From the NCBI GenBank assembly GCA_016522385.1, contig JAEKFU010000414.1, positions 1-5,481 of the forward strand: a DNA stretch of 5,481 bases, in the 5' to 3' direction. Within the stretch, counting starts at the first letter, position 1. Each line of letters begins with the position of its first letter. A program made the position numbers and the translations under genes. Shown here piece by piece: positions 1 through 5,481 of this stretch. Source of the DNA: Pseudomonadota bacterium. Its GTDB lineage: Bacteria; Pseudomonadota; Alphaproteobacteria; Rhizobiales; Aestuariivirgaceae. The notes under the pieces are model-generated. The model saw only the letters and a program-made list of their open reading frames with translations, was not told the DNA's origin and did no database searches.

Positions 1-303
1 GCCATGGCGTGGTCGCTGGAAAGCCTTTCATCTATTGCAGGCATGTCGCGCACCTCTTTCGTCAACCGATTCTCCGGCTTCATGTCGATGACACCAATGA
101 ACTACATCACGCGCTGGCGCATGCAGATCGCAAGGCAGTTGCTGGCGGAATCCAATGCGCCAATCATCGAGATCGCCGAGGATGTCGGCTACAAGTCCGA
201 GGCCGCATTCGGACGCGTATTCAAGAAACATTTCGCGGTTGCGCCAGCGACAATGAGACGTCAGCTTCGCATTGCGAGCGAGACAACGTCCGGCAAGCAT
301 TGA
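1..303 (+). CDS. AraC-family transcriptional regulator, C-terminal DNA-binding domain (5' end missing)
   Basis: This is the DNA-binding end of an AraC/XylS-type regulator. The frame is open to the left edge, and the first ATG (4-6) is internal: family members read straight through this point with a similar W-[ST]-L-E-x-L motif, so the true start lies outside the window. About 100 residues are visible. The first helix-turn-helix covers about residues 5-25 (LESLSSIAGMSRTSF). A linking helix with the family's typical RWRMQIARQLL follows at about 38-48. The second helix-turn-helix is at about 54-76 (IIEIAEDVGYKSEAAFGRVF), with the usual GY.SE.AF.R.FK core. The effector-binding N-terminal part is missing, so the ligand is unknown; similar C-termini are common in the AraC group with an N-terminal cupin domain. 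The transporter gene starts 77 bases downstream on the same strand, which makes it a possible target, but that is inference from position only. Confidence 0.9.
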   Translation, partial: AMAWSLESLSSIAGMSRTSFVNRFSGFMSMTPMNYITRWRMQIARQLLAESNAPIIEIAEDVGYKSEAAFGRVFKKHFAVAPATMRRQLRIASETTSGKH

Positions 304-327
304 CTCTAGGGTCTGTTGAGATTCAAT
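300..327 (+). promoter_or_regulatory. weak candidate sigma70 promoter for the SulP-type gene
   Basis: A -35-like TTGACT (300-305) overlaps the stop codon of the AraC-type gene. It is followed after 16 bases by TTCAAT (322-327), which matches four of six positions of TATAAT. It would place a transcription start just before the hairpin at 329-355 and about 45 bases before the transporter's ATG. The -10 match is poor, so this is a weak call. Confidence 0.25.
306..319 (+). repeat. 14-bp direct repeat, left copy (CTAGGGTCTGTTGA)
   Basis: This is identical to 2606-2619, in the same orientation and exactly 2300 bases away. It begins two bases after the stop codon of the AraC-type gene, and the right copy spans the stop codon of the transporter gene. 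The two copies therefore bracket that gene. No inverted copy was seen in the window. The sequence after the repeat differs between the copies, so only these 14 bases are shared. Confidence 0.8.
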
Positions 328-328
328 A

Positions 329-355
329 AGGTGCCAAAGGATTTGATCCGCACCT
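329..355 (+). other. hairpin in the leader of the SulP-type gene
   Basis: AGGTGC (329-334) pairs with GCACCT (350-355). Directly inside it, GGAT (339-342) pairs with ATCC (346-349) around a three-base loop. That gives ten base pairs with a four-base bulge (CAAA, 335-338) on the 5' side. There is no T-run after it, so it is not a standard intrinsic terminator. It ends 25 bases before the transporter's ATG and could be an RNA leader structure or a leftover repeat. Confidence 0.4.
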
Positions 356-380
356 GTTCGCCAACACAAACTGGTTGTAC

Positions 381-2609
381 ATGACCGAAATAATTGCCGG
401 TTCGGAGACGAAGAGCTCACTGCCGCTGTCCATTCTGCACACGGTGGTTGCTGGGCTTGTCACCGGGTTATTGGCGGCGGTCTTTGCGGTGTCCGATGCG
501 GCGTTCATCTTCTCTGGCAGCCTTAGCCGGTTCCTGCCGGTCGGTATCGCCATTGCACTGGCTTCGACTAGCATCCTTGCGGCAATCACGGGCCTGGTGA
601 GCTCCATCCGTGGGGTCATTGCGGTACCGCAGGAAGTCACCATTGCATCATTGGCAACCATTGCCGCAGCGGTGGCACTGGCGCTGCCGTTCTCGGCAAC
701 TGAACAGCAAAAACTTGCCACCATCATCTGTGCAATCGCAGTCGCCAGTGCAGCAACTGGCCTGTTCTTATTCCTACTCGGCCGGTTCCGGCTGGGCGAG
801 TTGATCCGATTTGTTCCGGTGCCGGTGATTGCGGGTTTTCTGGCCGGCATAGGGTGTATGATCCTCATCGGCTCGTTCGGTGTTTCCACCGGCGTCACCC
901 CATCGATGGATGCGATGCATTCGCTGTTGAAGCCGCATGCCATTGCCAAATCGCTGTTCGCCATGGCCTTTGCCGGCTGCGTCTGGTTCACAACCGCAAA
1001 CAGCCGCACGCTGATAGCCGTGCCGATCATCATTGTCCTGTCAGCAGTGCTGTTTCATGCCTTTGGGCAGATCTCAGGTTACAGTATTGCTGAGCTATCG
1101 GCCGAGGCATGGTTTCCAGCCATCCCAGAAGGGGAACTGCACTGGCCACCGCTTGATCTGTCGGATCTGGCGCAGGCAGATTGGGGGTTGATCGCCGCAC
1201 AGAGTTTCACAATCGCCACAATGATGCTGATCACAGCGATGGCAGTTTCAATGAATATCAGCGGCATCGAACTGGGCGCGGACAAGGACGCAGACATCGA
1301 TCGGGAGTTCACCGCGTCCGGTGCGGCCAGCCTGGTTGCCGGCGCTTGCGGAGGCCTGGCCGGATTCCAAGGCATCGCTCCCAGTCTTCTCAATATACGG
1401 CTGGGCGGCGCCAACCGATATGCCGGTGTTGCTGTTGCAATCGTCTGTGTCACGGTGATGTTGTTTGGTGCCGACCTGTTGATGCTGGTACCGATGCCGG
1501 TTTTCGGCGGCCTGCTGCTTTGGGTTGCCTTGACTCTCATCAAACAATGGCTGGTCGACTCCTTTCGCCAGCTGACCGGCGGCGAATACGCCGTGATCCT
1601 GTTGATGGCGCTGGTGCTCAACGCGGTCGGGTTTGTTGAAGGGCTGATTACCGGCCTGGTCGCCGGCCTGGTTCTTTTTGCCATCGATTACAGCAAGACC
1701 GACATCGTCAAGACTCGGCTGACCGGAGAGACGTTTCATTCCAAGCGGACGCTGTCGGAAGATTGGCGAGCGCTGCTGCGCGAGCATGGCAGCAGCATAG
1801 TCGTCCTGCGGCTGCAGGGGTTTATTTTTTTCGGTACAGCGTATCAGTTTGTCGAACGGATCCGGAAATATGTTCAAGACAACACCGACAATCCGATGCG
1901 TTTCCTGATCCTCGACATGCAGCGGACCAGTGGTCTGGATTCATCGGCAACGGCGAGTTTTGTCAAGCTTGAACAACTGGCGAGCGCATCGAGGTTCAAA
2001 TTAGTACTGACGGATGTTCCCACGCAGGTCAGCGAGACCTTGCAGGGCGGCGGCATTGGACAAAGTGCGCTGACGCCTGTGCGCCAGTTCAGCGACCTCG
2101 ATCATGGCCTCAGCTGGTGCGAGGAAAAACTGGTTTATCGAATCTCGCCAGCACTGGCCGAAACCAGCGCGGTATCGGTCCGCGACCGGTTTGTCGACAG
2201 TCTTTTCGATGAAAATGCGGCACAGATCATGCTGAAATACATGCGGCAGCTCGACCTCAAACAAGGTGACGTACTGATCGAACAGGACACAGAAAGTCAG
2301 GACATGTATTTCATAGAATCCGGCAAGCTTGCCGTTTACCTGGGTAAGGGCGAGGCGCATTCCATCCGTGTCAATTCGGCTGAACCGGGCTCTTTCGTCG
2401 GGGAGATCTCGTTTTATCTCGGCCAGCAACGCACGGCCTCGGTCATTTGCGAGAAACCTGCGCGGGTGTGGCAATTTTCCCATGACAACCTTGAGGCGCT
2501 GCGCAAAGAGCACCCGGAGATTGCTTCCTACTTCCACCAGCGCATGGCAGTGATGCTGGCCGACAGGTTGTCGGCAACCACCCGGCTGGTCCAGCACCTG
2601 GTGGACTAG
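381..2609 (+). CDS. SulP/SLC26-type transporter with STAS and cyclic-nucleotide-binding domains
   Basis: This is a predicted inner-membrane secondary transporter of 742 residues. Residues about 15-436 form the hydrophobic SulP core of many membrane helices. Residues about 470-585 form a cytoplasmic STAS domain (LDMQRTSGLDSSATASF at 511-527, the conserved loop region). Residues about 605-735 form a CAP_ED cyclic-nucleotide-binding domain. Its phosphate-binding cassette is visible as GEISFYLGQQRTASV (674-688), with Gly674, Glu675 and Arg684 as the expected ligand contacts, so nucleotide binding is plausible. The same three-domain order is known to me from bacterial 'SulP inorganic anion transporter' proteins and from yeast YGR125W/VSB1. 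The family label should not be read as proof of sulfate transport, because the substrate cannot be told from sequence. I chose ATG 381; an in-frame TTG at 375 would add two residues. Neither start has a clear Shine-Dalgarno sequence. Confidence 0.92.
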   Translation: MTEIIAGSETKSSLPLSILHTVVAGLVTGLLAAVFAVSDAAFIFSGSLSRFLPVGIAIALASTSILAAITGLVSSIRGVIAVPQEVTIASLATIAAAVALALPFSATEQQKLATIICAIAVASAATGLFLFLLGRFRLGELIRFVPVPVIAGFLAGIGCMILIGSFGVSTGVTPSMDAMHSLLKPHAIAKSLFAMAFAGCVWFTTANSRTLIAVPIIIVLSAVLFHAFGQISGYSIAELSAEAWFPAIPEGELHWPPLDLSDLAQADWGLIAAQSFTIATMMLITAMAVSMNISGIELGADKDADIDREFTASGAASLVAGACGGLAGFQGIAPSLLNIRLGGANRYAGVAVAIVCVTVMLFGADLLMLVPMPVFGGLLLWVALTLIKQWLVDSFRQLTGGEYAVILLMALVLNAVGFVEGLITGLVAGLVLFAIDYSKTDIVKTRLTGETFHSKRTLSEDWRALLREHGSSIVVLRLQGFIFFGTAYQFVERIRKYVQDNTDNPMRFLILDMQRTSGLDSSATASFVKLEQLASASRFKLVLTDVPTQVSETLQGGGIGQSALTPVRQFSDLDHGLSWCEEKLVYRISPALAETSAVSVRDRFVDSLFDENAAQIMLKYMRQLDLKQGDVLIEQDTESQDMYFIESGKLAVYLGKGEAHSIRVNSAEPGSFVGEISFYLGQQRTASVICEKPARVWQFSHDNLEALRKEHPEIASYFHQRMAVMLADRLSATTRLVQHLVD

Positions 2610-2619
2610 GGTCTGTTGA
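2606..2619 (+). repeat. 14-bp direct repeat, right copy (CTAGGGTCTGTTGA)
   Basis: This is a perfect copy of 306-319. It includes the TAG stop codon (2607-2609) of the transporter gene. The CTAG followed by GGTCTGTTGA recalls the end of an IS5-type element at a YTAR target site, but no transposase or inverted partner is present here, so that reading is only a suggestion. Confidence 0.8.
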
Positions 2620-2649
2620 TTTGGAGCCAATTCTGCTTGTCCCGGGGTG

Positions 2650-2664
2650 GGCGACTGAGTCGCC
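2650..2664. other. 15-bp perfect palindrome (GGCGACTGAGTCGCC)
   Basis: Seven-base arms, GGCGACT and AGTCGCC, flank a single central G. As RNA it can form a six-base-pair stem with a TGA loop. It lies 41 bases after the transporter's stop codon and about 40 bases before the argB -35 box. No T-run follows, so an intrinsic terminator is unlikely. A dimeric repressor or activator site for argB, or an RNA 3'-end structure for the transporter transcript, are the two options. Confidence 0.4.
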
Positions 2665-2702
2665 AGCAATCACGAAGTAGACCACAACATCGCTAATCGT
2701 CT

Positions 2703-2730
2703 TTGGCGTTTGCCCTGTTTCGGCTATAAG
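2703..2730 (+). promoter_or_regulatory. sigma70-type promoter for the argB operon
   Basis: The -35 box is TTGGCG (2703-2708) and the -10 box TATAAG (2725-2730), with 16 bases between them. Both fit the housekeeping promoter pattern common in alphaproteobacteria. Transcription would start near 2737, giving a leader of about 37 bases before argB. It lies in the only sizeable gap before three tightly coupled genes, which supports the call. No ArgR-like operator was recognised. Confidence 0.6.
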
Positions 2731-2773
2731 CCTCGCTCACGATGACCTTATTGCCGAGCGGGTAATTGATTTC

Positions 2774-3694
2774 ATGAGCAGCCAAGAGGCGCCAGACCAC
2801 GAAATCGGCCGGGCAGATATTGCCCGTATACTATCCGAAGCGTTGCCGTTCATGCAGCGTTACGACAACCGGACTGTGGTGATCAAATATGGTGGCCACG
2901 CGATGGGTGATGTCACGCTTGCGCGCCAGTTTGCGGCCGATGTCGTGCAGCTCAAACTTTGCGGGATTAATCCGATCGTGGTGCATGGCGGTGGCCCGCA
3001 AATTGGCCGGATGCTCGACCGCTTGAGTATTGAGTCAGCCTTCGAGGACGGTCTCAGGGTGACCGACCGCGCGACTGTCGAAGTGGTCGAGATGGTGCTG
3101 GCCGGTTCAATCAACAAAGGCGTCGTCGCCGATATTCAACGCGCCGGCGGCAAGGCTGTCGGGATCTCCGGCAAGGACGGCAATCTGTGCATCGCGCGAA
3201 AATTGCGGCGCACCAAGAAGGACCCTGATTCCAATATCGAACGCATCATCGATCTCGGATTTGTCGGCGAGCCGGACCTTATCGATCCGGCAATCGTGGA
3301 AACCATCTTGCGCAGTGATGCGATCCCGGTTATCGCACCGATCGGTGTCTCGATTGACGGCGAGACCTACAACATCAACGCCGACACATTTGCCGGTGCC
3401 ATTGCCGTGGCGGTGCGGGCCAAGCGATTGCTGCTGCTGACCGATGTCGCCGGTGTTCTGGATAAGCAGGGTGAATTGATCAGCGAACTGGTTCCCTCGC
3501 AAATCAAGACGCTGTGCAAGGATGGCACGATATCCGGCGGCATGATCCCGAAACTGGAGAGCTGTGTCATGGTTGTGCATAGCGGCGTCGAAGGCGTGAT
3601 TATTCTCGACGGCCGGGTGCCGCATTGTGTTCTGCTGGAATTGTTCACCGAACATGGCGTAGGTACCCGCATCAGCGAGCATGGTGCGACATGA
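2774..3694 (+). CDS. argB: acetylglutamate kinase
   Basis: This cytoplasmic enzyme phosphorylates N-acetyl-L-glutamate with ATP to N-acetylglutamyl 5-phosphate, the second step of arginine synthesis. The 306 residues are full length for the alphaproteobacterial form. Visible motifs are IKYGGHAMG (37-45, with catalytic-type Lys38), HGGGPQIG (71-78, substrate loop), GLRVTD (93-98), YNINADTFAGAIA (199-211, with Asp204 in the NAD motif) and GTISGGMIPK (251-260, with Lys260). About 30 residues precede the kinase core (ARILSEALPFMQRY at 17-30). This resembles the N-terminal helix of the hexameric, arginine-inhibited class, so feedback inhibition by arginine is likely (inference). ATG 2774 is the only credible start in the frame. 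The Shine-Dalgarno sequence is weak (GAGCGGG at 2756-2762, 11 bases away). The gene's last bases overlap the start of the next gene. Confidence 0.97.
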   Translation: MSSQEAPDHEIGRADIARILSEALPFMQRYDNRTVVIKYGGHAMGDVTLARQFAADVVQLKLCGINPIVVHGGGPQIGRMLDRLSIESAFEDGLRVTDRATVEVVEMVLAGSINKGVVADIQRAGGKAVGISGKDGNLCIARKLRRTKKDPDSNIERIIDLGFVGEPDLIDPAIVETILRSDAIPVIAPIGVSIDGETYNINADTFAGAIAVAVRAKRLLLLTDVAGVLDKQGELISELVPSQIKTLCKDGTISGGMIPKLESCVMVVHSGVEGVIILDGRVPHCVLLELFTEHGVGTRISEHGAT

Positions 3695-4413
3695 GCGAGC
3701 TCGCAAGCAGCTTTGCGCATGTCGAGACTTGGGTGTTTGACCTCGACAACACCCTCTACCAGGCACGTCACCGTCTATTCGATCAAATAGACGAACGCAT
3801 GGGCACCTTCATTGCATCGCGGTTCGCGGTTGACAGAAGCGAAGCGCGCCGCATTCAAAAGGATTATTTCTTCCGCTACGGCACAACGCTGCGCGGGCTC
3901 ATGAGCGAACATGGCGTGAAGCCGAACGATTTTCTTGAATTCGTGCATGACATTGATCATTCCGTGTTGCCAGCCGATGAAATGCTGGCCGCCGCGCTCG
4001 ACAAGCTGGAGGGCCGCAAGCTGATTTTCACCAACGGCACCGTGGCACACGCGGAAAGCGTGCTCAACGCTGCAGGAATCGCCGGGCGGTTCGACGACAT
4101 TTTCGATATCGCGGCATCGGACTACGAACCCAAGCCGGCCGCCGAACCGTACCGCAAGTTCATCGCAGAGACCGGATTTGAACCCAAGAGCGCTGCCATG
4201 TTCGAAGACATTGCCCGAAATCTTGAGGTGCCGCACGGGCTTGGCATGGTGACAGTGCTGGTTGCCGATACCGAAAATCACGATGGCGCCATGATCAACC
4301 ATCTCAACGGCGACGCCGAGGGCGCGCCCTATGTTCACCATGTGACCGACAACCTGGGTGAATTTTTGCATCGCCTGGTTCATCAAACCAATAGTGAGGA
4401 GTTGAATGCATGA
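3691..4413 (+). CDS. HAD-superfamily pyrimidine 5'-nucleotidase
   Basis: This is a 240-residue cytoplasmic phosphatase of the haloacid dehalogenase superfamily, in the subgroup annotated as pyrimidine 5'-nucleotidase (SDT1-like). All four HAD motifs are visible: motif I WVFDLDNTLY (14-23, nucleophile Asp17 and acid Asp19), motif II with Thr114 in LIFTNGT (111-117), motif III Lys148 in EPKPA (146-150), and motif IV FEDIARNL (171-178, Glu172 and Asp173 for magnesium). The helical cap lies between motifs I and II. ATG 3691 is chosen because it overlaps the argB stop as ATGA (3691-3694), the usual sign of translational coupling. A longer frame from GTG 3625 would lie inside argB and add 22 unconserved-looking residues. 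No Shine-Dalgarno sequence of its own is evident. Its true substrate and its role in an arginine/lysine operon are unknown. Confidence 0.9.
   Translation: MSELASSFAHVETWVFDLDNTLYQARHRLFDQIDERMGTFIASRFAVDRSEARRIQKDYFFRYGTTLRGLMSEHGVKPNDFLEFVHDIDHSVLPADEMLAAALDKLEGRKLIFTNGTVAHAESVLNAAGIAGRFDDIFDIAASDYEPKPAAEPYRKFIAETGFEPKSAAMFEDIARNLEVPHGLGMVTVLVADTENHDGAMINHLNGDAEGAPYVHHVTDNLGEFLHRLVHQTNSEELNA
4397..4401 (+). promoter_or_regulatory. strong ribosome binding site of dapD (AGGAG)
   Basis: AGGAG ends eight bases before ATG 4410, an ideal spacing. It lies inside the end of the nucleotidase gene. It settles the dapD start at 4410 against the out-of-frame ATG at 4406. It also means dapD can recruit ribosomes itself as well as by coupling. 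Confidence 0.75.
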
Positions 4414-5252
4414 GCCATGCCGAGCTTGAGGCCCTGATCGACAAGGCTTTCGATGACCGGGACAATATTACCACCGAGACAACTGGCAAGGTTCGTGACG
4501 GCGTCAACGAGGCGCTGGCATTGCTTGACTCGGGCAAGGCGCGGGTTGCCGACAGACAAGGCGATCGATGGGTCGTCAATCAATGGCTGAAGAAAGCGGT
4601 GCTGTTATCATTTCGCCTACATGACATGGTGCCGATTGGCGGCGGACCGGGCGAGGCCAACTGGTGGGATAAGGTGCCGTCCAAATTCGATGGCTGGGAC
4701 GAACTGCGCTGGCGCAATGCCGGATTTCGCGCGGTGCCGAATTGTGTCGTGCGCTATTCGGCCTACATCGCGCCCGGCGTCATCCTGATGCCGTCATTTG
4801 TCAACCTCGGTGCCTATGTCGATAGTGGTACGATGATCGATACCTGGGCAACTGTCGGTAGCTGCGCGCAGATCGGCAAGAACTGTCACATTTCCGGCGG
4901 TGCCGGAATTGGCGGCGTGCTGGAACCGCTGCAGGCAGGCCCAGTGGTGATCGAGGATAACTGCTTTATCGGCGCGCGCGCCGAAGTAGCCGAGGGCGTC
5001 AGGGTCCGCGAGGGCTCGGTCTTGTCAATGGGCGTCTATCTGGGCGCTTCGACAAAAATCGTCGACCGGGCGAGCGGTGAAGTTTTCAGGGGCGACGTAC
5101 CCCCTTACTCCGTCGTTGTATCGGGCACGATGCCGGGCAAGCCCTTGCCGAACGGAGACGCTGGACCGGGGCTTTATTGTGCCGTTATCGTCAAACGGGT
5201 TGATGAGCGAACTCGCTCAAAGACCTCGATCAACGAGCTGTTGCGTGATTGA
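4410..5252 (+). CDS. dapD: 2,3,4,5-tetrahydropyridine-2,6-dicarboxylate N-succinyltransferase
   Basis: This enzyme transfers succinyl from succinyl-CoA to tetrahydrodipicolinate in the succinylase branch of lysine and meso-diaminopimelate synthesis (cytoplasm). The 280 residues are close to the 274 of the E. coli enzyme. An N-terminal alpha-helical domain (about 1-100) is followed by a left-handed beta-helix of hexapeptide repeats (about 105-225) and a C-terminal tail (GDVPPYSVVVSGTMPGKPLP, 228-247). Conserved stretches are VDSGTMIDTWATVGSCAQIG (137-156) and EDNCFIGARAEVAEG (182-196). Asp144 and Glu192 have the same 48-residue spacing as the active-site pair Asp141/Glu189 of studied homologues. 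The enzyme works as a trimer. The gene overlaps the nucleotidase stop as ATGA (4410-4413), so it is the third gene of the argB operon. dapE would be the expected partner, often a little further downstream, outside this window. Confidence 0.97.
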   Translation: MSHAELEALIDKAFDDRDNITTETTGKVRDGVNEALALLDSGKARVADRQGDRWVVNQWLKKAVLLSFRLHDMVPIGGGPGEANWWDKVPSKFDGWDELRWRNAGFRAVPNCVVRYSAYIAPGVILMPSFVNLGAYVDSGTMIDTWATVGSCAQIGKNCHISGGAGIGGVLEPLQAGPVVIEDNCFIGARAEVAEGVRVREGSVLSMGVYLGASTKIVDRASGEVFRGDVPPYSVVVSGTMPGKPLPNGDAGPGLYCAVIVKRVDERTRSKTSINELLRD

Positions 5253-5260
5253 TCATTCTT

Positions 5261-5287
5261 GCCCAACGGCGACGCCGAAGCCTGGGC
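5261..5287 (+). other. hairpin in the gap after dapD
   Basis: GCCCA (5261-5265) pairs with TGGGC (5283-5287), and inside it CGGC (5267-5270) pairs with GCCG (5274-5277), with a one-base and a five-base unpaired side. It starts nine bases after the dapD stop and is followed by only TTTA, so at best it is a weak terminator or attenuator. It also sits where a ribosome binding site for the next gene would be expected. Confidence 0.3.
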
Positions 5288-5294
5288 TTTAGTG

Positions 5295-5481
5295 ATGCGA
5301 AAACTGCCTGTCATTGCCTTGTTGCGCACAAGCCTGTCACTGACATTTGGCAATCTTGGTCCGGCGCTGCGGCTCAGTTGGGCCTGGTTGGCAATATTGA
5401 TCGCCGTGACGATTGCGATCGCTTGGGTCTCCGACAATGTGCTCGAGAAACCCGGCGAGCTGCCTGATCTAGCGCCGATAC
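5295..5481 (+). CDS. membrane protein of unknown function (3' end missing)
   Basis: An open frame runs from ATG 5295 to the right edge (62 residues visible). The N-terminus is MRKLPVIALL, then a moderately hydrophobic stretch with a conserved-looking NLGPALRLSW (20-29), then one clear membrane helix at about 28-45 (SWAWLAILIAVTIAIAWV). A polar segment with Glu, Lys and Pro follows. The pattern of a short helix, an LRLSW-like motif and a transmembrane helix recalls uncharacterised multi-pass membrane proteins of alphaproteobacteria, but I do not recognise a named family. GTG 5292 directly before the ATG is an alternative start, and TTG 5259 is less likely. No good Shine-Dalgarno sequence was found. 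It lies 42 bases after dapD on the same strand and could be a fourth operon gene. Confidence 0.65.
   Translation, partial: MRKLPVIALLRTSLSLTFGNLGPALRLSWAWLAILIAVTIAIAWVSDNVLEKPGELPDLAPI

Noticed and set aside
323..1033. 236-codon open frame on the minus strand opposite the transporter
   Set aside because: It lies wholly opposite a clear SulP coding region, and its product is rich in Ala, Met, Asn and Pro with no family motif. It is a shadow of the codon bias of the real gene.
306..2619. Complete composite transposon or insertion sequence around the transporter
   Set aside because: The bracketing repeats are direct and only 14 bases, no inverted partner was found, and no transposase is encoded in between.
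2650..2664. Intrinsic terminator after the transporter gene
   Set aside because: The stem is short and is followed by AGCAATCACG, with no T-run.
3625..3690. Upstream extension of the nucleotidase from GTG 3625
   Set aside because: The added residues overlap argB codons and precede the normal family start. ATG 3691 with the ATGA overlap is far more likely.
3107..3766. 219-codon minus-strand frame opposite argB and the nucleotidase start
   Set aside because: It covers two well-supported coding regions and shows no recognisable domain. His/Asp/Gly-rich composition is typical of an antisense shadow.
5249..5467. 72-codon frame overlapping the dapD end and the membrane-protein start
   Set aside because: The product is Arg/Cys/His-rich without a motif, while the alternative frame from 5295 gives a hydrophobic helix typical of a real membrane protein.

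Overview
The window looks like chromosomal DNA of an alphaproteobacterium, most likely of the order Hyphomicrobiales (Rhizobiales). The main reason is the gene run argB, then a HAD-type pyrimidine 5'-nucleotidase, then dapD, all on the + strand. That order is familiar from this group, where dapE often follows. The protein sequences and moderately high G+C fit, but the genus cannot be read from the sequence. All recognised genes are on the + strand and packing is dense.

Left part (1-2609): the 3' end of an AraC-family regulator enters from the left edge. After a short gap that holds a hairpin comes a 742-residue membrane protein with three modules: a SulP/SLC26-type transporter core, a STAS domain and a C-terminal cyclic-nucleotide-binding domain. 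A perfect 14-bp direct repeat lies just after the regulator's stop codon and again across the transporter's stop codon, so it brackets the transporter gene. The transporter therefore looks like a separate unit placed next to the amino-acid operon, possibly inserted or rearranged.

Middle part (2610-2773): a 164-bp gap carries a small palindrome and a good sigma70-type promoter (TTGGCG-N16-TATAAG) that points into argB.

Right part (2774-5252): argB, the HAD nucleotidase and dapD are joined by two ATGA stop/start overlaps, so they form one translationally coupled operon. ArgB makes N-acetylglutamyl phosphate for arginine, and DapD N-succinylates tetrahydrodipicolinate for lysine and meso-diaminopimelate (cell wall). 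Both pathways use acyl-blocked intermediates that are deacylated later. The role of the nucleotidase between them is not explained by either pathway.

After dapD, a 42-bp gap with a hairpin leads to the start of a small membrane protein cut by the right edge. No RNA gene, CRISPR array, intact insertion sequence or phage gene was seen. I found no clearly new system. The items most worth a second look are the cyclic-nucleotide-linked SulP protein and the repeat that brackets it.
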